A DNA stretch of 64,000 nucleotides from Chitinophaga dinghuensis (GCF_003259435.1 NZ_QLMA01000011.1:124001-188000); one strand, 5' to 3'. Positions 43,916 through 52,973 are shown, counted from the stretch's first letter. Numbers and translations are program-made. The notes: generated by a model from the letters alone, not told the origin.

Positions 43916-45079
43916 ATGGAATTGATAATTGTTGATAACGACATTAAGGCAAGGCAGTTTCTGGATGTACACGTACAACTAAACAAAGACGTTCCTGGTT
44001 GGATACGTCCGCTGGATAAGGATATAAATGGCGTATTTGATCCTGCCCACAACAAGGCATTCAGACACGGCACATGTATCCGTTGGATATTACAAGATAA
44101 TAACGGAAAGCTGATTGGAAGAATTGCAGCTTTTGTCAATAAAAAATATCGGAACAAAGGCGACACCTGCAAAGTAGGCGGGATGGGATTTTTCGATTGT
44201 ATCAATGATCAGCAGACGGCTAATTTACTGCTGGATACGGCGAAGCAATGGTTACAGGAGAGAGGGATGGGCGCTATGGATGGCCCTATCAATTTCGGCG
44301 AGCGGAATAACTGGTGGGGATTACTCACGGAAGGATTTCATGAGCCGCTGTATGGGATGAACTTTAATCCGCCTTATTACAAGCAACTGCTGGAAACATA
44401 TGGTTTCCGTCTTTATTTCAACCAGATTTGCTATGGTATGAAAGTACGGGATCAGCTGCAACCTAAGTTTTTCAACCGTCATGCTGCCCTCGCAAAAGAT
44501 CCGAACTTCCGCTCAGAGCATATCCGCAAGAATGACCTGAAACGGTATGCACATGATTTTTGTGTGGTATACAACAAAGCATGGGCTAAACATGCCGGTG
44601 GTAAGGATATGAATGAAGCGCAGGCTTATACCATCTTCAAGCAGATGAAACCACTGCTGGATGAAAAGCTATCCTGGTTTATTTACTATAAAGATGAACC
44701 AGTCGGCTGCTGGCTGAATCTCCCGGATCTGAACCAGTATTTAAAGCATTTCCATGGTAAATTCGGACTGCTCCAGAAATTATCCTTCCTCTGGATGAAG
44801 ATGACAGGCAGTTGTAAGAAATTTGTGGGTATCCTTTTCGGAATTGTTCCGGAATGGCAGGGAAAAGGCGCCGATGCTTACCTCATCATTGAAGGGGCCA
44901 AGGTTATCCAGGATAATTCGGGTTACGATGATTATGAAATGCAATGGGTGGGCGACTTCAACCCTAAAATGATCAATGTGGCAGAGGGCCTGGGCGCACA
45001 TCCTACCCGTATGCTGACCACCTATCGATACATGTTTGACCCGAACGCACCTTTTGAGCGTCATCCGATCCTGGAATAA
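43916..45079 (+). CDS. Acetyltransferase-like protein, two-domain GNAT-type
   Basis: A 387-residue cytoplasmic protein. The N-terminal region has WILQDNNGKLIGRIAAFVNKK and GGMGFFDCINDQQTANLLLDTA with GMGAMDGPINFGERNNWWG, patterns of the BH4-type/GNAT proteins conserved in many bacteria. The C-terminal region repeats a GNAT-like fold with GIVPEWQGKGADAYLIIEG and YEMQWVGDFNPKM. I do not recognise a substrate. The ATG at 43916 was chosen because a -7 element lies just upstream. A strong terminator follows at 45102-45146. Confidence 0.75.
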   Translation: MELIIVDNDIKARQFLDVHVQLNKDVPGWIRPLDKDINGVFDPAHNKAFRHGTCIRWILQDNNGKLIGRIAAFVNKKYRNKGDTCKVGGMGFFDCINDQQTANLLLDTAKQWLQERGMGAMDGPINFGERNNWWGLLTEGFHEPLYGMNFNPPYYKQLLETYGFRLYFNQICYGMKVRDQLQPKFFNRHAALAKDPNFRSEHIRKNDLKRYAHDFCVVYNKAWAKHAGGKDMNEAQAYTIFKQMKPLLDEKLSWFIYYKDEPVGCWLNLPDLNQYLKHFHGKFGLLQKLSFLWMKMTGSCKKFVGILFGIVPEWQGKGADAYLIIEGAKVIQDNSGYDDYEMQWVGDFNPKMINVAEGLGAHPTRMLTTYRYMFDPNAPFERHPILE

Positions 45080-45101
45080 CAAATAATGATAATTTATATA
45101 T

Positions 45102-45146
45102 AAAAGCATCAGTAATATGTAGTCTTACATAATACTGATGCTTTTT
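45102..45146 (+). terminator. Terminator of the acetyltransferase-like gene
   Basis: Stem AAAAGCATCAGTA / TACTGATGCTTTT with inner TATGTA/TACATA pairing, followed by T-rich sequence, 22 nt after the stop. Confidence 0.87.
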
Positions 45147-45349
45147 ATTTGACCCTGGTTTCCCAAAAAAACGACACATAAAATAAAAAAATATTTCACG
45201 CCATAATCCTCCTAAACCAGCCACAGCATTAGGTTACAACTACTCATATATTCATATGAGGCTCCTTTTTTTCAACATTTCCAGGCAGAATTGTGTCTAT
45301 TAATAAATCCCTAATCCGGTAACCATCGTATTTAACCTGATGAATTGTT

Positions 45350-47473
45350 ATGACCAACTTGAACCAGGACTCCAGGATTGATACGACTGAGGTCCGTGCA
45401 ACCACGTTTACCGTCAGGCAGCAATTGATAAAAGTGTTGGGCTATATCATTTTGTTTCTTTTTCTGTACGTGGTATTAGTATTCACTGCGATAGGGCTTG
45501 CAGCAAGTTGCATTGCAGGCGGAGTAATGCTTATGCACTATTACGGCACCGTATTGTCGGCCATTCCAGGAATAGCCCTCATCATTCTGGGTTGTAGTAT
45601 TCTGTATTTTTTAGCGAAATTCCTGCTTCATCGCAATCAGTCTGTAAATCCGTATCGCACACAAATAGATCTGAAGGATCATCCGGGGTTACTAGCATTT
45701 TTACAACAGCTGGTTAGGGAGACGCATGTCCGGTTTCCTAAGAAGATATTCGTAGTTCCGGATATGAATACAGCGTTGTTTTATAATGCCAGCTTCTTTC
45801 ATTTATTCTGGCCTGTCAGGAAAAACCTGGAGATTGGGCTGGGATTGGTGAATAGTGTCAATATCAGTGAGTTCCGGATGTTGCTGGCGCATGAATTTGG
45901 TCATTTTTCCGGTGGCAGCAGGCAACTGGGAAGTTATATCTATAGCACCAATAAGATGTTACATCAGATGCTATATGAGAATGAGAACTGGAACGACCTC
46001 GCGCATCACCGGCACAGTGGCAGTATTCCGGGATTCTTCATACATATTACCTGTAGTATCATCCATTCGATTCAGTTGTTGCTGCGTCGGGCATACAGGT
46101 TAATTCACCGGGCATACCAGCAGGTAAGTCAGGAGATAGCCCTGCGAGCAGATGATATCGCTGTTCACGCTGCGGGTACTGCCGCAGCTTTGAGCGCTAT
46201 TCGCCGTGCGGATATTGGCAGTTATTGTATGGATCACTGTATGCACAAGATGCCTGAGCTGTATGAAGCGAAACTAAGGTTCCGGAATATTTATAAAGTA
46301 CAGCGTAATCTCATTGGTTATTATACCATGCAGAACTATGCCAGTTTGGATAATGAAGGTCTCCCCATTGTGGCGGGTTCCTATAATAAAATACATCTGA
46401 GGAGTCGCGTTCAATTGCGGACCGACTGGGCCGTACATCCCACTACAGACGCCAGGGTACAACGATTCCGACAGGCGGCGGTGGTGAAAGAACAGACCCA
46501 GAATAGTGCCTGGCAGCTTTTCAGCAGTGCCGAAGCGCTCCAGGAGCAGGTTACAGCCAGGGTGTATGATATATTAACATTGGAGGCCTGTGAATGCAGC
46601 TGGATTTCAGCCAATGATTATATCCATGATCTGGAAAAAAGACACCGCATATTCGAATTTCCTAAGGCATTTAATAATTATTACGATAACCGGGCATTTA
46701 CGAATACGGATATCACGCTATTGCGGCCAATGAGTGCCGGGGAACTATCGGAGATCAGCTTTGGAACGTTGTATCATCCGGATGTAGTGTTACGTATGCG
46801 TACCTATTACCGGGATTACCAGGATACAGAGACCTTGCAGGCAATTGCCCTGCAGCAGCTACAAACGCCCCAGTTTGAGTTTGACGGAAAGCGTTACCGG
46901 GCCAATAAAGCAGAACGGCTGGCACAGCGACTCCAGGTACAGGTAGAAAATGAGCAACAATGGCTTGCTGCCAATGATATTCTTGCCTGTAGGTATCACT
47001 ATACACAGGCGCTGACACTGGACCCTGGGATGGCGCAGGAAATGGTGGACGGTTATCAAACCATTTTGAATCATCAGCGGGATGCCATCCGGCTGAGCGA
47101 CCTGGTAATTCGGGTTATCCACAGTATAAGTATCGTTTTCAGTAACAGCGGCTATACCTTGGAAACGGCCTATCCTTTTTTTGAAGCGCTCTCCGATGAT
47201 GCCCGTGAATTCCAGAAATTATTGCTGCATATCATTGCCCATCCGTTCATAAAAAATAACCTGCCGGAAGATATTTCCGAGAAAATTGAGCATTTCCGGC
47301 AGCATGACTGTGATTTTCTCCGGGAAGGCATACCGGATTATAATAGTATCAAAGACCTGCATGATATCAGCAATTCCCTGATGGAATACCTGAACAACTG
47401 TATCATCCTGAAGAAAAAAACTTACCTGGAATTAATAGTTCAGATCGACCACAAGTACACCATAAATAACTAA
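45350..47473 (+). CDS. M48-type membrane metallopeptidase
   Basis: A 707-residue protein. Two N-terminal membrane helices (about 30-62 and 66-90) precede the peptidase domain, in which FRMLLAHEFGHFSGG provides HExxH with the catalytic Glu (about residues 180-188). The usual third ligand motif E-A-D-x-x-A is replaced by LRADDIAVHAAG; the Glu just upstream (SQEIALRADD) is at a different spacing. A membrane-like segment sits near 220-240. The long C-terminal half is helical, with no known domain. Family is M48 by HExxH context. It may cleave membrane proteins (inference). Confidence 0.8.
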   Translation: MTNLNQDSRIDTTEVRATTFTVRQQLIKVLGYIILFLFLYVVLVFTAIGLAASCIAGGVMLMHYYGTVLSAIPGIALIILGCSILYFLAKFLLHRNQSVNPYRTQIDLKDHPGLLAFLQQLVRETHVRFPKKIFVVPDMNTALFYNASFFHLFWPVRKNLEIGLGLVNSVNISEFRMLLAHEFGHFSGGSRQLGSYIYSTNKMLHQMLYENENWNDLAHHRHSGSIPGFFIHITCSIIHSIQLLLRRAYRLIHRAYQQVSQEIALRADDIAVHAAGTAAALSAIRRADIGSYCMDHCMHKMPELYEAKLRFRNIYKVQRNLIGYYTMQNYASLDNEGLPIVAGSYNKIHLRSRVQLRTDWAVHPTTDARVQRFRQAAVVKEQTQNSAWQLFSSAEALQEQVTARVYDILTLEACECSWISANDYIHDLEKRHRIFEFPKAFNNYYDNRAFTNTDITLLRPMSAGELSEISFGTLYHPDVVLRMRTYYRDYQDTETLQAIALQQLQTPQFEFDGKRYRANKAERLAQRLQVQVENEQQWLAANDILACRYHYTQALTLDPGMAQEMVDGYQTILNHQRDAIRLSDLVIRVIHSISIVFSNSGYTLETAYPFFEALSDDAREFQKLLLHIIAHPFIKNNLPEDISEKIEHFRQHDCDFLREGIPDYNSIKDLHDISNSLMEYLNNCIILKKKTYLELIVQIDHKYTINN

Positions 47474-47478
47474 ATTTG
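47471..47478 (+). promoter_or_regulatory. Candidate dnaX promoter
   Basis: TAAATTTG fits TAnnTTTG and directly follows the M48 peptidase stop, giving a dnaX leader of about 105 nt. Confidence 0.5.
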
Positions 47479-47587
47479 CATCTGCATAAACAATTGATAA
47501 TAATATAATATCAACTTCAGCGCGCGCAAAAAAATAAATCTCGGAATGTTATTCGTATTTTCGGCGCTCGCGAATGCGTAGCAGTCT

Positions 47588-49471
47588 ATGGAGAATTTTA
47601 TCGTTTCAGCCCGTAAATACCGTCCACAAAACTTTTCAACAGTTGTTGGGCAAGCACATATTACCACCACACTAAAGAATGCCATCCGCAATCATCAGTT
47701 AGCGCATGCATTTCTCTTTTGTGGACCGAGGGGGGTGGGAAAAACCACCTGTGCCCGTATCCTGGCGAAGACCATCAACTGTGAAAATCTACAGCCAGAC
47801 GGGGAGGCATGTAATGAATGTCATTCCTGTAAATCTTTTAATGAGGGTAGTTCCTTTAATATACACGAGTTGGATGCTGCATCCAACAACTCGGTAGATG
47901 ATATCCGTACCCTGGTAGAGCAGGTACGTTTTGCGCCACAGGCAGGAAAATATAAGATCTATATCATAGACGAGGTGCACATGTTGAGTTCTTCGGCATT
48001 CAACGCCTTCCTGAAAACGCTGGAAGAGCCGCCTTCCTATGCGATCTTTATCCTGGCTACTACCGAAAAACATAAAATTCTGCCTACGATTCTGAGTCGT
48101 TGTCAGATCTTTGATTTTAAACGCATCACTATACAGGACACGGTAGATCACCTGCAGGAAATCTGCCGCAAAGAAAGTATTGAGGCGGAAACAGATGCCT
48201 TGCATCTGGTAGCGCAGAAGACCGATGGTTGTATGCGTGACTCCCTTAGTACCCTGGATAAAATTGTCAGTTTCACAGCGGGGCATCTCACCTACCAAAA
48301 TACGCTGGAGCACCTGAATATCCTGGATTATGATTATTATTTCCGGGTAATGGATCATGTATTGACCCAGGATGTAGCAGCTGCATTGCTGTTATTTGAT
48401 GAGGTATTACAGAAAGGATTTGAGGGAGATAATTTCCTGGGAGGCTGGGCAGAATTCCTCCGAAACCTGTTGCTGTGCAAGGAAGAGAAAGCCATGCATC
48501 TGGTAGAGGTATCTGGAAATCTGAAGGACAGGTATAAGCAACTGGCAGGAAAGGTAAGTCCTGCCTACCTGATATCCGCTCTGAACCTGTTAAATGAAAC
48601 AGAGATCAACTATCGTCTGGCCCGCAATAAGCGTTTGCATGTGGAGATGGCGTTGATTAAGCTTTGCTTCCTGCAACAGGCAGTAACACTTGTCAGTGAT
48701 GATAATACCGGAGAGGTAGCAAAAAAAAAATTAGTACCTGATGGCAGTGCGCCGCAGAAGCTCCGTGCTCCGGCAGCACAGCCGGTGACTGCGAAGAGCA
48801 TCACAGAGAAACCTGCTACAGCATCCACTATACAGCAAGAAGTACCCGCAGCCGCTCCTGTCGTAAAAGCAGAGCAGTCTGTACCGGTACAATCACCTAT
48901 ACACCAAGCAGCTCCTGTACAAACAGTACCAGCACCGGCTCCTACACCTAAGCCTACTCCGGCGCCAGTTCCAACAGCGGCAGCGGCTGCTCCGGCAACA
49001 GGATCTGCAGGCGGAGGCAAACTGACAGGACTGGCAGCGATGAAAGAGGCGCTGGCAGCCAAACAACAGACAACTGTTGCCCAGGAGACAAAGCCACTTA
49101 CCGCTGGTGCTATTGAAGTATACTGGGAAGAATTTATTGACCGGTATCGTCAGGCCAATAAAATGACGGTAGTGAGTAATCTGCAGTTGGCACAACTGAA
49201 AATACTGGCAGCAGATGAAATAGGTATTGTGAGTCGGAATATCGTGCAGTTCCGATTCATGGAAGAGGAGAAGCTGATTATATCCGAGTTCTTCAAGCAG
49301 AAGTTCAACAATCCCGCCATCATTCTGACTTTGCAGTTGGATGAGAGTCAGCAAACCCAGGATATTGGGCCGGCTCCATTATCCAGCCGGGAGCAGTTCC
49401 AACAGATGAGCGAACAATATCCTTTGGTGAAAGAATTAAAGGACCGGTTGAACATGGAACTGGATTTCTAG
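47588..49471 (+). CDS. dnaX: DNA polymerase III subunit gamma/tau
   Basis: A 627-residue clamp-loader ATPase that loads the sliding clamp and couples polymerase cores. Walker A is GPRGVGKTTCAR (about 46-57), a zinc module CNECHSCKSF follows, the DExx box is IIDEVHMLS and the sensor region is ILSRCQIFDFKR. AAA+ domains I-III end near residue 370. Then comes a Pro/Ala/Lys/Thr-rich linker (about 380-480) and a C-terminal tau-like domain. The A10 run at codons 378-381 (GCA AAA AAA AAA TTA) sits right at the end of domain III. Insertion or loss of one A gives a stop within four codons, so a short gamma form is possible. Confidence 0.96.
   Translation: MENFIVSARKYRPQNFSTVVGQAHITTTLKNAIRNHQLAHAFLFCGPRGVGKTTCARILAKTINCENLQPDGEACNECHSCKSFNEGSSFNIHELDAASNNSVDDIRTLVEQVRFAPQAGKYKIYIIDEVHMLSSSAFNAFLKTLEEPPSYAIFILATTEKHKILPTILSRCQIFDFKRITIQDTVDHLQEICRKESIEAETDALHLVAQKTDGCMRDSLSTLDKIVSFTAGHLTYQNTLEHLNILDYDYYFRVMDHVLTQDVAAALLLFDEVLQKGFEGDNFLGGWAEFLRNLLLCKEEKAMHLVEVSGNLKDRYKQLAGKVSPAYLISALNLLNETEINYRLARNKRLHVEMALIKLCFLQQAVTLVSDDNTGEVAKKKLVPDGSAPQKLRAPAAQPVTAKSITEKPATASTIQQEVPAAAPVVKAEQSVPVQSPIHQAAPVQTVPAPAPTPKPTPAPVPTAAAAAPATGSAGGGKLTGLAAMKEALAAKQQTTVAQETKPLTAGAIEVYWEEFIDRYRQANKMTVVSNLQLAQLKILAADEIGIVSRNIVQFRFMEEEKLIISEFFKQKFNNPAIILTLQLDESQQTQDIGPAPLSSREQFQQMSEQYPLVKELKDRLNMELDF
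48710..48741 (+). promoter_or_regulatory. Candidate slippage/frameshift site in dnaX
   Basis: GGAGAGG (48710-48716, Shine-Dalgarno-like) precedes a run of ten A (48721-48730). In the -1 frame TGA follows at 48739-48741; in the +1 frame TAG follows at 48732-48734. The product would be a form of about 381-384 residues. Transcriptional slippage on an A-run, as known for Thermus dnaX, or ribosomal -1 frameshifting, as in E. coli dnaX, could make it. Confidence 0.6.
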
Positions 49472-49543
49472 AAATCCGGGTTGGTTACGTATAATATTAT
49501 ATTTAGAAACTATAGATATTTTTAAACCGTTTGAAATTCCTTC

Positions 49544-49575
49544 TTTGCGTTTTTGCGCAAAAACATGTAGGTTTG
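49544..49575 (+). promoter_or_regulatory. Promoter of the pyruvate dehydrogenase E2 gene with internal palindrome
   Basis: -33 TTTG (49544-49547), a 20-nt spacer and -7 TAGGTTTG (49568-49575). The perfect 16-bp palindrome GTTTTTGCGCAAAAAC (49549-49564) fills the spacer, a natural repressor site. Confidence 0.65.
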
Positions 49576-49597
49576 AACAAAATTTTGAATAAACACT

Positions 49598-51226
49598 ATG
49601 GCAGAAGTTATCAGAATGCCCCTTTTGAGTGATACAATGACGGAAGGGGTGATTGCGGAATGGCATAAAAAGGTGGGCGATACCGTAAAAGCAGACGATG
49701 TTATTGCTGAAGTGGAAACGGACAAAGCAACAATGGAAGTAATGGGTTACGTAGAAGGAACCCTGTTGTACATTGGTGTTGAGAAAGGGAAAGCAGCGAA
49801 GGTAAATGGAATCATAGCCATTGTGGGTAAACCAGGCGAAGATTATAAAGGCTTACTGGAAGGTGGAAGCAGTGCTGCTGCTCCAGCGAAAGAAGCTGCA
49901 CCGGCGCCAGCTCCGGCCGCCGCTCCTGCTGTTTCTGCTGCTGATGATGCTGCAGTTAAAGAAGCGCTGAAAAATGCTACTGTTATCCGTATGCCGCTGT
50001 TGAGCGATACCATGACAGAAGGTAAAATAGTTGCCTGGAATAAAAAAGTAGGCGACACTGTTAAGAGTGATGATGTACTAGCTGAAGTAGAAACCGATAA
50101 AGCTACAATGGAAGTAATCGGTTATGCGGATGGTACTTTGTTATATGTAGGTGTGAAAGAGGGTGATGCTGCAAAAGTAAATGGTATTATCGCCATTGTT
50201 GGTAAGCCAGGCACTAATGTAGATGCTATTCTGGCTGCTGAACAAGGTGGTGGTACTGCTGCACCTGCCGCTGCTGCTCCTGCTGCGGGCGCCTCTGCAC
50301 CAGTTGCTGCTGCCGCTACTACAGCTGCTCCAGTTGCTGCCGTATCTGCTGATGGTCGTGTAAAAGCGTCTCCACTGGCTAAAAAGATTGCTGCTGAAAA
50401 AGGTATTGATATTGCGCAGGTTTCAGGCTCCGGCGACGGTGGTCGTGTTATCAAAGCGGATGTGGATAACTTCAAACCTTCAGCTGCTCCTGCTACTACC
50501 AGCGCTGCTGCTCCAGCTGCTGCCGCTTCATATGTTGCAGGTCAGGAAAGCTACACTGATACGCCGCTGACACAGATGCGTAAAGTGATTGCAAAACGTC
50601 TGAGCGAAAGCAAATTCACTGCACCTCACTTCTATCTGAAGATCGATGTTAACATGGATAAAGCGATGGAAGCCCGCAAAGCTATCAACGAGGTATCTCC
50701 TGTTAAGATCTCCTTCAATGATATGGTGATCAAGGCTTCTGCCCTGGCACTGAAACAACATCCTGATGTAAATGCAAGCTGGATGGGAGATTTCATCCGT
50801 CATAACCAACATGTGCACATCGGTTCTGCCGTAGCTATTGAAGACGGTCTGATCGTTCCTGTTATTCGTTTTGCAGATCAGAAATCCCTGAGCCAGATTG
50901 CTGGTGAAGCGAAAGGTCTGTACGACAAAGCTAAAAACAAGAAATTGCAACCACAGGACTTCACTGGTAATACCTTCACCATCTCTAACCTGGGTATGCT
51001 GGGTATAGACGAGTTCACTGCTATCATCAATCCTCCGGATTCTGCAATCCTGGCTGTTGGTGGTATCAAAGAAACTGCTATCGTGGAAAAAGGTCAGGTG
51101 AAAATTGCTAACATCATGAAACTGACCCTCAGCTGCGACCACAGAAGCGTGGATGGTGCTGTAGGCGCACGTTTCCTGGCTACCCTGAAAGGTTACCTGG
51201 AGAATCCAGTGACTATGTTGGTATAA
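49598..51226 (+). CDS. Dihydrolipoamide acetyltransferase, pyruvate dehydrogenase E2
   Basis: A 542-residue core enzyme that transfers the acetyl group to CoA. Two lipoyl domains (about 1-80 and 127-205) each show ETDKATMEV with the lipoylated Lys43 and Lys168. Ala/Pro-rich linkers separate them from the peripheral-subunit-binding domain (about 265-300, KASPLAKKIAAEKGIDIAQV) and the catalytic domain (about 320-542), with the catalytic His in DHRSVDGAVGARFL. Two lipoyl domains suit a pyruvate complex, although the substrate could be another 2-oxoacid. No E1 or E3 gene is adjacent. Confidence 0.95.
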   Translation: MAEVIRMPLLSDTMTEGVIAEWHKKVGDTVKADDVIAEVETDKATMEVMGYVEGTLLYIGVEKGKAAKVNGIIAIVGKPGEDYKGLLEGGSSAAAPAKEAAPAPAPAAAPAVSAADDAAVKEALKNATVIRMPLLSDTMTEGKIVAWNKKVGDTVKSDDVLAEVETDKATMEVIGYADGTLLYVGVKEGDAAKVNGIIAIVGKPGTNVDAILAAEQGGGTAAPAAAAPAAGASAPVAAAATTAAPVAAVSADGRVKASPLAKKIAAEKGIDIAQVSGSGDGGRVIKADVDNFKPSAAPATTSAAAPAAAASYVAGQESYTDTPLTQMRKVIAKRLSESKFTAPHFYLKIDVNMDKAMEARKAINEVSPVKISFNDMVIKASALALKQHPDVNASWMGDFIRHNQHVHIGSAVAIEDGLIVPVIRFADQKSLSQIAGEAKGLYDKAKNKKLQPQDFTGNTFTISNLGMLGIDEFTAIINPPDSAILAVGGIKETAIVEKGQVKIANIMKLTLSCDHRSVDGAVGARFLATLKGYLENPVTMLV

Positions 51227-51252
51227 TCGAAGATTAATACTCTTATATATGA

Positions 51253-51285
51253 ACGGCTGCGTATCTATACGCAGCCGTTTTTTTT
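51253..51285 (+). terminator. Terminator of the E2 gene
   Basis: A perfect 12-bp stem ACGGCTGCGTAT / ATACGCAGCCGT, with a CT centre and a seven-T tail, 27 nt after the stop. Confidence 0.93.
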
Positions 51286-51292
51286 GTGTTTT

Positions 51293-51362
51293 AGCCCTGA
51301 CAGCTTCACTCCCAGGGCTTCGGAGTAGGGAGATTCGTCGTCCCGCCGGTTGCGTGGGACGA
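51293..51362. repeat. Two GC-rich hairpins upstream of the gbsR-like gene
   Basis: AGCCCTG / CAGGGCT (51293-51319) and TCGTCCC / GGGACGA (51338-51362). The region is far richer in GC than the flanks and may be a remnant of an extragenic repeat element. Confidence 0.45.
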
Positions 51363-51379
51363 GGTTATATTTTTTCATT

Positions 51380-51414
51380 AACTTTTGAAAGTTCAAAAAC
51401 TTGGTTTACATTTG
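51380..51414 (+). promoter_or_regulatory. Promoter with overlapping operators for the GbsR-like gene
   Basis: -33 TTTG (51384-51387), a 19-nt spacer and -7 TACATTTG (51407-51414) match the consensus. AACTTTTGAAAGTT (51380-51393) is an inverted repeat over the -33, and AAGTTCAAAAACTT (51389-51402) overlaps it in the spacer. Autoregulation by the downstream regulator is inferred. Confidence 0.7.
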
Positions 51415-51458
51415 CCTGCAACCTATATACATAAAACGCAACAAAAAGAGCCTGCAAA

Positions 51459-51965
51459 ATGAATCTGGAAGAAGCAAAAGCGCAGTTTATTCAAACCTGG
51501 GGATCACTCGGTGCACAGTGGGGTATTAACCGTACTATGGCGCAGATCCATGCGTTGTTGCTGGTAAAACCTGATCCGTTGAGTGCGGATGATATCATGG
51601 CAGAGCTGAATATTTCCCGCGGAAATACCAATATGAACGTACGCGAGCTCATCAATTGGGGACTCGTAGAGCGGGTGTTGATTCCTGGGGAAAGGAAGGA
51701 ATTCTTTGTTGCAGAAAAAGATATCTGGAAAGTAGCCACTTATATTGCCCGCGAGCGCAAAAAGCGCGAGCTGGATCCCATCATGAAAGTACTGCAACAA
51801 CTGCAGCAGGCAGAAGGCGACCCTAAAGACAAGGAACTGAAGGCTTTTAAAGATTCCATTCAGAATATTAACAAGTTTGCCCAACAAACAGACAGAACTA
51901 TCAGCGCCTTTATTAAATCAGAAGAATCCTGGTTCTACAGCAGCCTGCTGAAACTCATCAAGTAA
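51459..51965 (+). CDS. GbsR/MarR-family transcriptional regulator
   Basis: A 168-residue winged-helix regulator. AQIHALLLVKPDPLSADDIMAEL and the recognition helix LNISRGNTNMNVRELINWGLVE lie at about 26-70, and the wing ERVLIPGERKEFFVAEKD follows. The C-terminal helices (about 95-168) should form the dimer interface. Members in Bacteroidota are common and their ligands mostly unknown. The gene sits behind a consensus promoter overlapped by an inverted repeat, so it probably represses itself. The epimerase-like gene follows after 60 nt. Confidence 0.88.
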   Translation: MNLEEAKAQFIQTWGSLGAQWGINRTMAQIHALLLVKPDPLSADDIMAELNISRGNTNMNVRELINWGLVERVLIPGERKEFFVAEKDIWKVATYIARERKKRELDPIMKVLQQLQQAEGDPKDKELKAFKDSIQNINKFAQQTDRTISAFIKSEESWFYSSLLKLIK

Positions 51966-52025
51966 TTTTTTTTGCAGTATTCTTTCAATATTTTCTGAAA
52001 TTTCCGAATTTACAATACCACAATT

Positions 52026-52973
52026 ATGAAAAATAAAAAAATAGTACTTGCCGGCGGCAGCGGATTTTTAGGTAGGAGTTTAACAGAGCTCTGGGGAGCT
52101 GATAATCAAATAATTATAATTTCAAGAACGGCTCCAGCGGCAGAGGTCAAAGCCAAATGGGTACCTTGGGACGGCCGTACAACAGGCAGTTGGGTAGCGG
52201 AATTGGAGCACGCTGATGTATTGGTAAACCTCAGCGGACGCAGTGTGAATTGCAGATATACTCCTGCCAACCAACAGGAAATATTCGATAGCCGTACCTT
52301 TTCCACAAAGGCTTTGGGAGCAGCGGTGCAACAACTGCAAAACCCGCCGAAATTATGGGTAAACGCGGCCTCTGCAACTATTTACAGGCATGCGGAAGAC
52401 AGGCCCATGGATGAATTCAACGGAGAGATGGCCGATGATTTTTCTGTAAGGGTTTGCAAACGCTGGGAGAAAACATTTAATGATATAACGTTACCGCATA
52501 CACGAAAAGTCATTCTGCGTACAGCTGTGAGTTTGGGTTGGCAACCCGGAGGCGTGATGCAGCCGTACTGCAACCTCGTGAAATGGGCTTTGGGCGGGCA
52601 TCAGGGCAGTGGCAGGCAGCGATATTCCTGGGTGCATGTAGCAGATATAGCGGGTATGATTGAATGGCTGGAAAGTAGGCCAGACCTAGATGGCGTGTTC
52701 AACTGTACCGCTCCTCATCCTGTAACGAATAGGGAATTTATGCGTACCCTGAGGCAGAAAGCCGGTCATGTTGTCGGGTTACCTGCGCCAGCCTGGCTGC
52801 TGGAAGTAGGCGCTGCATTGATTGGCACAGAAACTGAGCTATTATTAAAAAGCAGGTGGGTATTACCTACCAGGGCATTGCAGCTGGGCTACCAGTTTAA
52901 GTATCCTCAATTGGAAGCGGCCATGGCGGATATCCTGGCGCGTATGCCCCGGAAAGCCTGGCACTTGTTCTGA
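52026..52973 (+). CDS. TIGR01777-family NAD(P)-dependent epimerase-like protein (copy 2)
   Basis: A 315-residue relative of the protein at 10176-11093. It carries VLAGGSGFLGRSLTELWG (GxxGxxG Rossmann motif), VNLSGRSVNCRYTPANQQEI and a later RYSWVHVADIAGMIEWLES region. NAASATIYRHAED replaces the SASATGFYG of copy 1. Substrate unknown. It lies in a short unit with the GbsR-like regulator upstream and the CoA-binding gene 18 nt downstream, which suggests a shared transcript. Confidence 0.88.
   Translation: MKNKKIVLAGGSGFLGRSLTELWGADNQIIIISRTAPAAEVKAKWVPWDGRTTGSWVAELEHADVLVNLSGRSVNCRYTPANQQEIFDSRTFSTKALGAAVQQLQNPPKLWVNAASATIYRHAEDRPMDEFNGEMADDFSVRVCKRWEKTFNDITLPHTRKVILRTAVSLGWQPGGVMQPYCNLVKWALGGHQGSGRQRYSWVHVADIAGMIEWLESRPDLDGVFNCTAPHPVTNREFMRTLRQKAGHVVGLPAPAWLLEVGAALIGTETELLLKSRWVLPTRALQLGYQFKYPQLEAAMADILARMPRKAWHLF

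Noticed and set aside
48721..48730. Idea that the A10 run makes dnaX a pseudogene or a sequencing error
   Set aside because: The frame with ten A gives a full-length gamma/tau with a sensible C-terminal domain, so no repair is needed.
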